In this document: in pieces, positions 45,380 through 59,417 of the stretch
Position numbering within the stretch: position 1 is the first letter of the stretch
Layout of the letters: the number at the start of each line of letters is the position of its first letter
DNA from: Dactylonectria macrodidyma
Taxonomy: Eukaryota > Ascomycota > Sordariomycetes > Hypocreales > Nectriaceae
Direction: 5' to 3'
Length of the DNA stretch: 64,000 nucleotides
NCBI GenBank assembly: GCA_020744425.1
Contig: JAGMUV010000009.1
Span: 930,001-994,000 of the forward strand
The notes under the pieces: generated by a model
Told to the model about the DNA's origin: nothing
Database searches by the model: none
Seen by the model: the letters and a program-made list of their open reading frames with translations, nothing else
Program-made: the position numbers and the translations under genes

Positions 45380-46597
45380 ACTAACTTTATTAAAATCGAT
45401 TAGACACTCTAGGGCTGCTAAGAGTAGATAAAATAGCTAGGATTCGAGTACTATACTAGTAGTTAAGACATAAGGGCGTAGTAGTAAGAATATGGGTACT
45501 ATATTAAAGACTATTCTACTTATCGATAGAATAATAAGTTAAAGTAGATCTATATAGACTGCTTTATATAAAGTTTTAAGAAAAAGTCAGATTTTTACTT
45601 TATCTATTTAATAGAGGCCTCTATTAAGAAATACCTTTACACAGCCTATAGGATTTTAATATATCCTCTAGTCTACAGCCTATTAATATATTAATTTAAA
45701 AGGGCCTGAACTAAGCTGCTTATTATAAGGGAAGTATATTATTATATAATCAGACTATTATTAATTTCCTTAATACTAACTTTAATAACCCTAATAATTA
45801 ATACTTCCTTAGTAACCTATATAAGCAATTTAATATTAAAAGTCTTCGAATTCTACTTCTTAATTAGGTTATATACTATAACTTACTATTTAAAATAGTT
45901 AATACTAAGCAGTTCTAGCAGATCCTGCTTTATAATAACCTACTCTTTAATAAGGCCTATATTCCCTTTATAAAGACTCTTCTTTATATACTTAAATCTA
46001 AGTATAGAAGTACTATTAGGCTAGTTACTAAAGTATTATATAGTGCTTGATTCTAAATCCATTTCTCTTTCGATAGCTAGATATTAAAATCATTCGTCTT
46101 ATTCCTTAGAATTAATGCTTAATTCGTCGATCGCGACTTCGTCTAGTACTGAATCCTCCTTAGACTTCGACCTCTTACTGGGCGATATACTGGTGCATCG
46201 CTTGCTGATGAAGTGGCGGATACTCTCGCATTCTGGTAAATTAATGATCCTAATAAGGTTAGGTACTTTACGCTCGATAATGCAGCTAATAATAATACGT
46301 GTATTAGGGACTTTGTATTTAAATATAGCTTCTCTTCTAAAGAGTGACGGATTTAATGCGCTTATTATATCGTTAATCTCTATGTGTGGGCACTACTGTA
46401 TGGTTCTAAGCGGGACAACCTGGCTGTAATTATTGTAGTAGATGGCGATGATTAGGATAATGATAAGGAATAGGTTAATTAAGCTATTAATAAGGTACTG
46501 GATAGAGAGATAGAAGATAATGAGGATAAAGAGATATAGCCTGATGTTACTATTAGTAGCTTTAATAAAAACTTTATATCGTCCTATCTGGCTCTAG
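45380..46597 (+). pseudogene. hAT transposase, N-terminal and central part, decayed
   Basis: Read on the plus strand, with TAA/TAG taken as mutated Gln/Trp, the sequence follows a hAT transposase. LADEVADTLAFW occurs near 46,200-46,232, then VRYFTLDNAANNNTCIRDF near 46,260-46,315 (the catalytic-core strand with its Asp), then a decayed CAYYIVNLYVWALLYGS near 46,358-46,410, which in intact hAT proteins is the RRIRCxGHIINL block. Three stops fall in that stretch. The frame ends at the left LTR of the Gypsy element. The 46.1-46.75 kb part is clearly less mutated than the rest of the nest. The start is approximate. Confidence 0.82.
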
Positions 46598-46999
46598 TGT
46601 GTTAGGCAGGGGGACAAGAGGGACACTACTACCTGAAGTGACGGATGCTGTAGGGTAGGCGGGATGCGTAGTAGAGCGAGGGTAAATAAGACTCATAAAA
46701 TAAAACAGATAAAAAGAAGGCCAGAGCCGTAATCGATCAGCTAGCTAAGAAATAAATCAGATATTCTAGTTAATTAAATAAATCTTATTATAATAATATT
46801 AAAAACAATTTAATAACTTAAAAATAAAAGTAAGTAAGAATATTATTAATTACTATCTATATCTAAGTTATCTCTACCTTTTATCTTAGACTAACTTCTA
46901 TTATCCTTATTAATAGCTTTATTAAGACTAGTACTTAAATTAATTAGCTAATTAAAATGTCTAGGCTATTCTAACTAGTAGGCCCTTAGTCTTAATACA
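46598..46999 (-). repeat. Gypsy LTR, left copy (3' LTR), less mutated
   Basis: 402 bp. It retains G/C-rich stretches such as GGCAGGGGGACAAGAGGGAC, which read GCAGGAGGATAAGAAGGAC in the other LTR. Most differences between the copies are C-to-T or G-to-A towards the right copy. Confidence 0.92.
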
Positions 47000-49900
47000 T
47001 TCCTCTTTATATAGTTAGCACTTTATCCCTATAAGCTTAAAGACTATAAATAATAAAGAGAAGAAAAGCCTTAATAAATAAAGAAAATAATAAGAAAAGA
47101 AAGATAATATATATAAATCTAATATCTAAGTATAGTTAATTAACTAGAATCTAGCTTATATTTATTCTTTTAAGATTATAGTATTTATAAAAGAGGGTTT
47201 AAAAGGAACCTAAGTACTAAGATTATATTAAAGATAGTAAGTAAAGTTATAAAAGTAGCTATAATAAGAACTCTTTAGTAAAATTAACTATAGAGTGTAT
47301 AAAGAGACTAGAAAGTATTTAATTAAATAGTATCCCTTAATAAATTAAATAATTAAGATATATTAATAAGTCTAATAAGTATAAAAGTAGATAGTAATAA
47401 TAATCCTTAAGTAAGTCTTAAAAGCAAAGTATAAATTAATTTATATATAGTAGTATGATCAGCCTAAGAGGGCCTAGTAAGAGGAGGAGGAGCTAATCTT
47501 AACCTTAAGGTATTTATAATAGTATCCTATTAAAATAGAGAAATCAGACTATTTAAAATAAAAGTAATAAAGCTTCTTATTTAATTAATTATATATATCT
47601 ATTAGTAAGGGGCTAAGAGTAAATAAAAAGACTTAGTAATATATATAATTATAATATAAGTAAGAGTATTAATATTATTCTTCTTTACTACTTCTATAGC
47701 TTTTTTAACTATTAATTTAGTAATATAAACTCTTTTAATTCTATTTATAAGTACTTAGTTAAGAATAGCCTTAGTATAATTATTAGTATAAATAATTTAA
47801 TTATTAGCTTTCTTCTTTAATAAAGCCTATTTTATAATAATATTCTTATTAGTCTTCTTTTACTTCTTATTAATAGTCCCTTCATTTAAGTCATTAGAAT
47901 TACTATAGTTATTACTAGCTACTAGAGTAAGAGTTATATAAAGCAGAACTATTTAATTAAATAAATCTATAATACTTAAGCTAAGTTTAGAAGTAAATAG
48001 TAGAATTAAAAGAGTTCTAAAGCATTAGGATTTTAAAGTTACTACTAGCTCTAAGTCCTGTACTAATTAGTTAATAAGTTCCTAGTTAGTATTAAGAGTG
48101 TATAGAATAGTTATATAAGATTTAAATAAGTCAGAGGTTTTAATAATTTAACTTAGTTTAAAAAGAGTAATAGACTCTTTAAATATTATAGTATTAGTAA
48201 GTATAATTATTAATTAAGAGTCCTTAGTCTAGTTCTTAATAGTAAGAAAGTTAATTTAGTAAATTAACTAATAGCTGCCTAGTTTAGTAAGAATAATAGT
48301 AAGTCCTTTAGGTAGTAAACTGTAAATAGAGTAATAAGAGAAAGGCATAGAGGATACTGCTTTACTATGCCTATATTTAGTAATAATAACTTTTCTAAAC
48401 CTAAGTTTATTATAAATAGCTATTAGAAACCAGGTCTTAACCCACTCTTAGCTAATAGAAAGAATGACTTTAAATAGCTTAAGTAATTAATTAAATAGAC
48501 TAATAAGCTAATCTCTTTATAAAAAAGCATATTCTCTTTCTATTAGTTACTTCTTAATGCTTAGAGTTACTAAAGATAGATTTATATATAAATAGACTCT
48601 AAGTCATATAGCTTTAATCATACTTTATAAGTTTAAGAATATAAAGTAAATAGCTAAGTATCTACATTCAAAACTGCTTAGTTAATTAGCTATAAGAATG
48701 CAAAATATATTAAAGTCATAAGAATAGCTTATTTTAATTAAAACTAAGCACTAAGTATAAGTAAATGCTTTCTAGTAATTAAATAAGGTATAACCTCCTA
48801 AAGTATTATAATAAAAGACCTAGTTAAAGTATTAATTAAAGATATATAATACTTAGTAAAAGTCCTTATAATTAACTAAGCTAACTATAAAATACTAATT
48901 AAAAATATCCTACTTAATAGTATAGTAGCTAAAGTTATAGTAAGAGTTTAGTATATATTTAATAATAAAGTCTTTAAAGAGCAAGTACTTATATATTTAA
49001 TTAACTAAATCTATTATCTTCTTAAGTAAATTTATTATAACTATAGAAGCACTATCTAGAAGCAGGGTTAGAAATACTATAATAATATCCTCTAATCTAT
49101 ATATAATTATAATTAGAAAGTCTTTAAGTCCTTCTTTACTAGCCTAAGCATTATCCTATAGCTTTTTATAAAAGTCTTAGAAATAAAGAATATATTCTTT
49201 CTAAAATACTCTAAAGAGTATAGTATTATCTTTATATAAAGGTTATACTAATATAGCCTTTATAAACTTAAAGTCTTTATAATTACTATATATATTAATT
49301 ATCCTTTCTTTATTAAACTCAGGCTATTTTATATAAAAGTATAATAAGGCTAGTTAATTAACTATAATATCCTTTAGCTACTTAACTAAGGATAATTCTA
49401 AAGTATAATAGAATAATCCCTTTCTATAGTTAATAATAGCGATTTCCTTACTTTAAGTAGTATAGGCCTTTAGTAAGAAGTAGGTTTATTTATTATTAAT
49501 AGGACTGCTTATAGTAAAAGCACCTAGTAAGAGGAAGAGTAAAGGATTTATTTAGAAGAAGGCTAAATTAAAAGGTAGTTATTTAGTAATAACTTATTTA
49601 ATTAACTAAATTATAAAGTCATTTAGTAATCTAATATTATAATAATAATAAGATGAAGGGAATAGAAGGTTATAGTTAAAAAGGAGGGTTTTTACTATAG
49701 TTAGTAATAAGGTTTTAAAAATAGGTTTTTTAAGACTAAGTAGCGCAGGCTTGTGAGTATTAGTAAGGCAGGCAGAAATGAAGGTAAGTAATTAGCTTAA
49801 AGAAGTAAAAGGATTAAGAAGTAGAAGGTTATAATAATAAGGTTCTTATAGTAAGTAGTAAAGAGAGATTAAAAGTAAAAGCTTAGCTAAGAGGAAAGGG

Positions 49901-51950
49901 GTTTTTTAAGAGCACTATCTAAGCTAGTTTAAAAGCAGCATTTAATTAAGTAAATGCACTAAATAGTTATAATTAAAGGATAATGAGTTTTATAAATAGT
50001 AGCTATTATAAGAAAAGAGGTTAAGTTATATAAAAGAGAAAGAGAAGAAAGAGAAATAGCTTTCTAAGTCTTAAGTAATAGGAGGTTATTTATTTTCCTT
50101 ACTAGTTATAATTTACTTAATATATATTAATCTTAGTATATGCATTTCCTTTACTTTAAAATACTTCTTTTTCTCCCTTTCCTTTCCTTCCTTTTTTCTT
50201 CTTCTTTATACTTTATTAATATTACTTAATTAATTTATTAATAATAGCTTCTTCTAACTTCTACCTTTCTAATATTACTAAGGTCTATTAAAAAGCCTTT
50301 CTTAATATATGTATTTATATAGCTAGTTAGTTAGAAAGTGATAAATTCTCTCTTTATACTAATTCGACTTAGAATAGCTATTATAAGACTTTATTAACTA
50401 AAAAGGAGCGAAAAGAAGCTTACTTTATATTAGTAAGTATTCCCCTTTATCTAAAACTATTTAATCTAATAGTTCTATAGTTTAAAAAGCACTTTACTAT
50501 CTAGATTTACTTATATATAGCCCTTAATTATAATAGTCTTCCTCTTTTTATTAAATTCACTCTTAAAGGAGAGTTACTTAATATTAACTCTATTAAAAAG
50601 CATATTTAAGCCTAGATTCATAAGGATAAGATAGCTAATATAGTCTTAAAATACTTAATAAAATATATTTCTAACTAGCCCTTTTAATTAGTATATATTC
50701 TTACTAACTTAGGCCATTCCTATAGGTATTTTATTAAAGAACTACTCTATTAATCTAAGTATAAAAAGGCTTTAATTATTACCTTCTTTAAATATTAAAA
50801 TCTACTACTTTATAAATACTATATTTAATTAAATACTTTAAATTACTTTATAATTAAAGAGTATTATATATAGCTATTTTATACTTATTAATCTATTCTA
50901 AGATTTATAAATAGAAAATATATAAATTATATTTAAAATACTAATTCTTAATATAAATAGTCTTTTTTTAGTAAGTATTTAGCTTCTAAACCTAGTTTTA
51001 ATACCTCTCTTAACCTTCTATTTAATATAAAGTATCCTATTAATTCTAATAATTAAGTAGTAAGTATTCTTAACTATATAAACTACCCTTATATTTCTAA
51101 TAAATTCCCCTTAGTTTAAGAGGATAAGTCCTTTTATAATAAAGCTATTTAGAATGCTAAGAAGTGTACTACTTAGGATAAGTCTATAGGCTTTTTTAAA
51201 GCTTAAGTCTTTAGTTTTAATCTATTAGTAGTAATTTAGAATTAGATTAGTTAATTAACTTAGTTTAACTTATCTCTTATATATTAGACTCCTTTATTTA
51301 GTAGTTTTAATACTTAACTTAATAATTATTATATAAGATAAATAGAATTCTATTAGTTAGCTCTTTTATAATTAACTTTTCTCTTATATAAAGTATACTT
51401 ATCTATTTATAATACTATATCTAACTTACTATTTTAAGTAAGTATAGCTTTTATAGCTTTTCTTTTATTTTATAGTTCTAGAGTTATTTAATTAACTAGT
51501 TTATATACTTTATATATTAATTCTAATGCTTATTTAATCTTAAGTTTAATTTTTTAAGCTATAAATTTATATAGCCTTTAATTAGTTAAGATATTAGTAA
51601 GTAATAATTATTTATCTTTTTTTACTTCTTATACTATACCCTTCTTTAAAATAATAATAAGTATAAACTTTAGACTTATTATTATTTCTTACTTCTTTAT
51701 TTTACTTAGAAAGATTTAAAGTAATCTCTTTAGGCTTAGTCTTTATATAAGAGTTAGATTTCTAGTCTTCTCTCTTTTTTAATACTAGTATTAGTCAGTT
51801 AAAAAAGAATCTTAGGGCTTATTTTTAATCTATCCTTCTCTCCTAAGCTTATTTCCTTATTTTAATTCATTTAATTAACTAATCTAGCTTAAGGATTACT
51901 ATAAAAAAGGCGCTTCTAGTAAGAAGGAACTAAAGAATCATTATCTAGGT
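47000..51950. other. Unassigned 4.9-kb interior of the Gypsy element
   Basis: This lies between the integrase C-terminus and the 3' LTR. On the plus strand at about 50,450-51,600 one frame gives a plausible protein texture if TAA/TAG are read as mutated Gln/Trp (for example IALNYNSLPLFIKFTLKGEL near 50,515-50,575). That would be an antisense or captured gene, but the evidence is weak. No other motif was recovered. Confidence 0.35.
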
Positions 51951-53300
51951 TCTACTAACTATCTTTATCTTATTAAAATACTTTAAAGTATTCCTTATAG
52001 TAAGTAATACTAAGTAGTAGCCTATCTAGAGTTTCTAAGTAGTACTAGCCTTTATCTAAAGCTATTTTAATCCTATATAGCCCCTACTATCTAGGCTTAA
52101 ACTTAGCTACTATAAAAAGGTCAGTTTTTCTAGGGTTATTATATTATAATACTAAGTTACTAACCTTTAGTAGAGCTTTTCTTAAAGTGCAGAGAAATCC
52201 TTAATCTATCCTTATTGCTTTTCTCTCTCTAAACTTAGTAACCCTTTGCTTTATAATCTCTATATCCTTATCTAAGAAAGAAAGAGCATAGATTCTAATT
52301 ATAAACATTTAATTAGATATTTTCATATTATCCTAAGAGATTATCCTCTATATAAGCGCATCCCCTTCTAGTAAAAGACCTAGTTTATACTTATATAATA
52401 AGTATATAAGAGTATAGCTATAGAATACTCTTAGTAATACTCTATTTATAAATAGAATAGCTAGAAAGTTAACTAATTAATTCTTAGTCTTTAAAGTATC
52501 TATCTTCTTAATATAAGATATAATATTACTATAGCCTGATTTAATTAATCCGTTTACTTTAGTATTATATATAGAGATATATATAGTCTATATACTTAAG
52601 TCTCTTAAGATATCTATAAGGCCTTATTAATATTCTAACCTATTATTAATAACTACTATAATAAGTATTCTATAATAAGAAAAGATCTTTCTTAAGAATA
52701 AGTATATATAAAAAGCTTTAAGTAACTTTAGAGCTTTAGCTTTAATCTATTTAGTAAGATTATATTTAGCTTCTAATAAGTACTTCTTACTTTAAGACTC
52801 TTTAAGATATTAAGTATTTATATAAATCTTTATTATAAAATAGCTAGGTTTAGTAAGTACTATAGGTTCCTTAGCTCATTATATATTATGGATTTAGTAA
52901 GTCTTATAAGCTAGAATAGCTATATTTATATCCTTATAGAAGTTTAACTAATAATACCTCTCTTTTAAAAGTCCTATGGTTTTCTCTTAGCCTTAATGCT
53001 TATAGTCTTTATAATATAATTTAATTAAATACTTCTATATATCTTTATTTCTAATAACTAGCTTAGGATCGCAGTTTAAATAAGTTACTTATAACTATAG
53101 AGTTCTTTTATAAAAAAAGAACCTCTTTACTTTAAAGTAAAGATATATATACTTTATTTAATATATTCTTAGAGTATTACTAAGTCTATAAGAACCTCCC
53201 TAAGACCCTTAACTTACTAATATATTCATCTTTTAGCGATTCTAATAGTAGTTAAGATTCTTATTAGGTTTTAATTAGGTTAACTATAATAGTATTTAAT
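51950..53300 (-). pseudogene. Gypsy integrase region, decayed
   Basis: On the minus strand near 52,000-52,170 the sequence reads SNLVLQYNNPRKTDLFIVAK followed by FKPRxxGLYRIKIALDKGQ (x marks mutated codons). This is the integrase C-terminal module that usually carries DLV...Y....GPY.V....GTY.L. Further upstream (about 52,850-53,050) a decayed block is compatible with the zinc-binding part. Stops are frequent. Confidence 0.7.
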
Positions 53301-53999
53301 TATTAATTAATAAAGGCCTTAATATTACTTTTAGCTTCTTAGTTTAGTTAATTAGATAAGCCTAGTAGTTTTCTAAATAGCCTATTAACTACTATATTCT
53401 TAATTCTAAGTATATATTAGACTATAAAGTCAAAGAGTAGTAAGTAACTAATCTATCTATTAACTAATACTCTTAGGATATTTATCCCTTTCTTATTAAA
53501 CTAATAGACTAATACTTAAGCATCTATCTCTAATATAAAGTAGATTCTATATAAATATATATATAACTATTTAATTAAAAGCAGAATGCTTTAATATTCT
53601 TTTTTTATAGTATTATAATTATATTCACTCTAAGTCTATATACTAGATTTAAATTTTATTAAATAGCATTTACTATTTACTACTTATATAAGAATATAAT
53701 CCTAACCTAATAGACTAGTATTAATTATAAAAATAACCTCTTTATAATTAGAAAATAGGTTTAGAATAATTAAGATAAGCACTAATAATAATTTATCTTT
53801 TAGTATTTATATAGCCTTAGCTTATAAATTACTTTAAATAAATTTAATATCTTTTTTTAATAAACTTATTAATAGCTTTATAATAGTTATATATTTAATA
53901 ACCTATATCCTATAGTAGCTAGTAATTCCTAAGAATATTCTAACTTCTATATTAGAATTATAGCCAGTTTACTTAGTAATTTTAATAACTTTAGCCTCT

Positions 54000-54720
54000 T
54001 CTAGCAATCTCCTATAAGTACTATAAAAATACCTAATTATTAAAGCAGTTTGTTTATAAAACTATAATTTTAGTATAAAAATAGTATATCTAGCTAGTTT
54101 AATATTTAATAGGGTCTGATCTAAGTTAATTAAATACTTTTTAATATACTATCTGACTCTTAGGCTAGCTTCTTTATTATTATAAGTTATAATAAGTCCT
54201 TTTACTACTATATTATTAAAGAAAGCTATATAAATATCTAGTATTAAATTAAATAAGATATAAGTAATAATCCTTATAAATTAAGCTATAGAGTTAATCA
54301 TTCCTTATAGTAATATATATATCCTTAGTAAGCCTAATAGTATTATAAAAGTAGTTAAATCCTTACTTTCTTTAGCTAAACTGACTTAATTATATCTTAA
54401 GAAGAAGTCTAAAAGTAATAATATCTAGTATATTACTATATTTACTAAGAACTCCTTAGTACTAAGAGGACTTAAGCTATTATAAATAATAATATAGTTT
54501 ATCTTAATAACTAAATTAATTAATTAGATTCTACTATCCTTTTTTACTATAAATATAAAGAAGTTCTTATAAAAGCTATAGCCTTCTTCTAGAATGCCTC
54601 TTCTAAGTTATTAATAAAGTAAGTTAATAACCTTTTAGTATAGTTTTAAAAGGATAGGAATACTGCTTACTTATTAAGCCTTATAAAGAATGACTTTAAT
54701 AACTTATAATAAAATAACTA
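54000..54720 (-). pseudogene. Gypsy reverse transcriptase, decayed
   Basis: On the minus strand, going down in coordinate, the blocks are RRGILEEGYSFYKNFFIFIV then KKDSRI (RT motif KKDGKxR), LLLLDFFLRYN (LLDxFSGY), LTTFIILLGLLRIYILLQGM (TTFxTPxGxxxxxxLPxGL), then AFFNNIVVKG near 54,195-54,225 in place of the catalytic xxDDIVV. Motif order and spacing are those of Ty3/Gypsy RT. Gly-to-Arg/Ser/Glu and Asp-to-Asn losses are G-to-A changes, as RIP would give. The catalytic aspartate is lost. Confidence 0.88.
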
Positions 54721-57700
54721 CTAAGTTAATTCTTTTATAGTCTTTAAAGTCCTAAGCTAATATAGCCTCCTTATTATATAAAATAATAATAAATATATCT
54801 TATTCTTCTTTAAATAAAGTCTTATTTATTTAATTAACTATTTCTACTAATCATTCTTTTATTAACTAACTTCCTTTCTTTAAAGTAGAGAATTTAAATA
54901 TAAAGAAGTTAGAATACTTACTTCCCTTTTCTATCTAAAAAGCAATCTCTACTATTTTCTTTAATTTTTAATAAGGATTGCCTTCTAGTACTAAACTATT
55001 AGATAGTAGATTATTAATTAAGTAGATCTTAATGCTTTTTTATTTAAAGAGAGTATTTATTTTAATATACTAAGTATCTTTATTAAAAGGCTTATTTTTT
55101 TTTAATCTCTTTTTCTTAGTAAAGTATCTTAACTATTCTAATTCTTTTTATATATTAATAATAGTATTAGTATATTAATTAGTTATACTAATAGTAAGGA
55201 TTTAAATAACTTTAGTAAAGTCCTCTTAAAAAAGCATTCAGCTTTTCTTAAAGATATTATTATCCTTTAATAAAAAGTCATCTAGCTTATAGACTATTAG
55301 AGGATTAATTATAAGCAGTATTAATACTCTATACCTCACCTTTCTAAGTATAGTATATTATATTTAATTACTCTTATAGTAAGTATAATTAAGTAAATAT
55401 TACTTAGATTAAAGCAGATTATAAGTTATTCTTAATTAATTAAATAATTAAATATAAGTCTATTAGATTTAATAAATAGTATCCTTAAGATAAATAGAAC
55501 TATAACTATTAAAGAAGGTATTATATATAACTAGATAAGTATATATATATTCTTAAAATATAGAGTTATAGTTACTTTTCTTACTATTAAGATCTTCCTT
55601 TTAGAATAAGAAGTTATTAAAGTACTAACTAATTTAATATTAAAGCTATAGTATTAAGCCTATTTATAGGAAATAAGGTTCTTTTCTAAGCCTAAATTTA
55701 CTAATGCTTTTATTATAATGCCCTTAAGAACTTCTAGCTAGATAATTAGTTATAAAGTGTTTTATAAGTATAATATCTTAAGTAAGTTAGATATACTTAT
55801 AGAATTAATTACTAAACTTAGAGTTAATTAATTAATTAAATTCTTTTCTAATTTTATATAATTTTAAGAATTATTAATAAAATGGACTTTTCTTTTATTA
55901 TCTTTTCTTAAATATTATTCTAAATAGAAATATTTAAAAGCAGAGTTATTTAAATTAAAGAAATGATTTTTATTAAATAACTTAATTATAGTAATAATGA
56001 ATTTAATATAATCCTTAAATAAGTTCTTATTATCCTTATATAATAATACTAAGGCTATTTAGTAATAAGAGTTATTATTTATCTAATTAATTAATTTAGA
56101 TATTATTATAACTATAAGTATTTTTTTTTTAAATATAAATAGCTTAATTAATTATTCTAGGTTAATAAACTCTATTCTATTAACTTATTCTATTACTATA
56201 GTATAATTATTTAAGCAAGCTTAGCCTAATCTTATATCTATAAGCTTAAAGATAGTACTATAAAGTAAGGAGATCTTAACCCTTCTAATAGTATTAAATA
56301 AAGTAGTTATAGCCCTATAGTATTAATCTTAAGCAGAGTATAGATTATCTATTCTAAATTGCTTTCTGAATTTTATTTAATTAGCTAATTTCTAGTAGTT
56401 AAGGATTATTTCTAGGATTATATCCTCTTCTTTTATTAAGCTTATAGAGGTTTATAATAACTTTACTTACCCTATCTTACCTCTCTATCTTTTATTATTA
56501 TAGATATTAACTAATACTTCTTACTTATTATCGCTTTCTTCTATTATCTTATAAGTATTCTCTTCTAAATTAAAATAAACTATTTTAAAAGTAAGGGCGA
56601 CTTATACTTAGTAGACTAAGAGGTATTTCTCTAATTACTCACTCTCTTCCCCTAAGTAGTTTAAAATAAAGATTAGATTAGCCTTTATAATAAGTTCTAT
56701 TAAAATAATAAAAAAAGTAAATATTATATTTATTTAATTAACTAATTTAATAATATATAAATATAGCTTATTAAATATTTCTTATTTATATTATAAAGGA
56801 GTCTAATTATATAAAGATTTAACTAAGCTTTTAATATTTATTACTTAAATTATATAAAGAGGATTATTAATATAAGTTAAAGTAATAATTATTAATTATT
56901 AAATATATAATTCCCTTTAAAAGGCTATTATTAAGTATAATAATAAATACTACTTATTACTTACTCTTAGTTAATAAAAGCCTATTTTAAAATTATATTC
57001 TATATACTCTTTTTTAAAATTATATACTAAGTATTTATATTAATTAGAATAATGACCTAAGACTTAATAATACTAATATCCTTTTATTCTATTAAATAAT
57101 AAAATAGTATTAATTATAAGTAAGGATTTATTATCTAATTAATTAAATAGATCTATTAAGACTTAATTAACTATAATATTCCTTATAGCTTTATTATACC
57201 TTTTTTAATATTCTTATTAATACTAGATTATTATTACTAAGTCTTAATTAGTTTTCTCTATTAAGGCTAAGTAAACTTATAATAACTTAAAGCTATTTAT
57301 TAAGTTATTAATAAGGTTATTATAAGTAATTACTAAAAGTAGTAAAATAGTTATACTAGTAGATACTTATACTTTATAAAGTAAGATATAAGCTAGTAAT
57401 AATAAGTATTAGAAGATTACTTATTTAAAAGGAGTTATAACTAACTATAGTTTTATTTAATTAAATAGATAGTTAAGGCTAGATCATTCTCTAATAGTAA
57501 TATCTATATTTAAGTAAGAAATAATATATTAATATAGAATCTTATATTCTATTTATTTAAACTCTATTAAACTTTTATTACTTTTTATATAGACTGACTA
57601 TATAAGTTTTATAAGTAAGATATAATAAAGGGCCTATAACTAGTAAGAAGTTTTAGAATCCTTTAGATTAATTATAGCTATTAGGAAAGAGTAATAGTAT

Positions 57701-59015
57701 ATTAATTATTAGATAGAGCTTAGATTAATAAATTTAGGAATCTAAGTAATATTTATTTAACTAAGGGTTATTTCTAGAGTTTCTTTAGAATTAAGATCCT
57801 AACCTTTAAATATATTTATAAGGTTCTTCTTTACTATTACTTATTCAAACTATTAGACTACTAATTAGACTAAGGCCTTTATATTATTATTTATATAAAA
57901 ATAAATAAAGTATAATAACTATTATTCTTTAAGTAATCTATTATTTTTAATTATAATTTTAAAAGCCTTTATATAAATTAAGACATTTAATTTATTAAAC
58001 TTATATCTTAGCCCTTATATAATAAAGCGTATTTAAGCTAGAATAGTTATAGTAATATAGTTAAGTTCTACTTTTAAGATATTTACTAAGAGTATTATTA
58101 TTATTAACTTATTAATTAAGAATACTAAAGTTATAAGAGAAGTCATTTCTATAGAGTATAACTAAGGTTAAGCTTACTACTACTCTTTTTAGCCTTTTCT
58201 AAACTGAGTCTTATAACTTAATAAAAGGTATAGTTATAAAAGTAATTAATTAAGTAAATAGGAAAGTTAAGAAGTAAAAGCATATCCTAAGGATTAGATA
58301 TCTTTAAGATTACTTATCTTTATCCTTTATTATAATTATAAGAATTAGAAGAGTCTTATACAGATTTATCTAAAGGAGATAGCTAAAGTAATTAATAAGT
58401 CCTTTATTACTAATTATATAATTAATAGTATTATAAGCTAAGTTAGAATATTAGTTAGTAAAGGTAATTTAATTAGTTAGGCTTTTTTACTATTAATACC
58501 TCTTAAGTAAATAGCTAAAGGGGGATTATTAGTAACTATCTAATTAATTAATTATAAGGGTCTAGACTTAGTCTAAGTCTTAACCTTATAATTTATAATA
58601 GCTTTTTACTTTACTTTTATATTTACTTTAATTATAAATAGTATTATAAGTATCTTATTAGTACTAAATATAATACTTTATAATATTAATAGTAAATCTA
58701 TTATAAATTAATATAATAAAATAGAAATAAAAGGGCTTTTTAATTCTACTTTTAGTAAAATTAATTAATTAGCTAAAGATACTATATACTTTTTAGTTAG
58801 AAGTACTAGGTAAGGTTATTTTTTAAGGTTAATTAGATACCCTATATTCTCTTAATTCCTGCGTCCTTACTTACTTATACTACTTCCTTTTTATACCTTA
58901 CTTAGGTCTTTATAATAGCTTAGAAGTATTATTACTTATTTAATTAATTTACTAATCGATAGGATTAATTAATTAATTAAACTAATAGCTTATCTCCTTA
59001 CTATAACCTCTAAAA
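54720..59015. other. Gypsy 5' interior (gag/protease expected), not resolved
   Basis: By position this should hold the leader, gag and protease of the minus-strand element. Mutation is too heavy for me to recover motifs such as a zinc knuckle or a DSG/DTG protease site. Confidence 0.45.
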
Positions 59016-59417
59016 TGTATTAAGCAGGAGGATAAGAAGGACACTATTACTTAAAGTAATAGATACTATAAGGTAAGCAGGATATGTAGTAAAGTAAAAG
59101 TAGATAAGACTTATAAAATAAAATAGATAAAAAGAAGGCTAGAGCTATAATTAATTAGCTAGCTAAGAAATAAATCAGATATTCTAATTAATTAAATAAA
59201 TCTTATTATAATAATATTAAAAATAATTTAATAACTTAAAAATAAAAGTAAGTAAGAATATTATTAATTACTATTTATATTCGAATTATCTTTACTTTTT
59301 ATTTTAGACTAACTCCTATTATCTTTATTAATAGCTTTATTAAGACTAGTACTTAAATTAGTTAGCTAATTAAAATGTTTAGGCCATTCTAGCTAGTAAG
59401 CCCTCAGCCTTAACACA
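59016..59417 (-). repeat. Gypsy LTR, right copy (5' LTR), heavily mutated
   Basis: 402 bp, the same length as the left copy. It starts TGTATTAAGCAGG and ends CTTAACACA. Confidence 0.92.

Larger units (their letters stand above)
46598..59417 (-). mobile_element. Ty3/Gypsy LTR retrotransposon nested in the hAT element, minus strand
   Basis: Two direct repeats of 402 bp (46,598-46,999 and 59,016-59,417) begin TGTRTTA and end TAAYACA, the TG...CA form of LTRs. The minus-strand interior has reverse transcriptase, integrase-type and integrase C-terminal motifs in Gypsy order (RT before integrase). A pyrimidine stretch just inside the left LTR (TTCCTCTTT) would be the polypurine tract of a minus-strand element. 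Total length is 12.8 kb, large for Gypsy. About 4.9 kb between the integrase end and the 3' LTR is unassigned. I could not find a clean target duplication. All coding parts are ruined by RIP-like changes. Confidence 0.9.
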
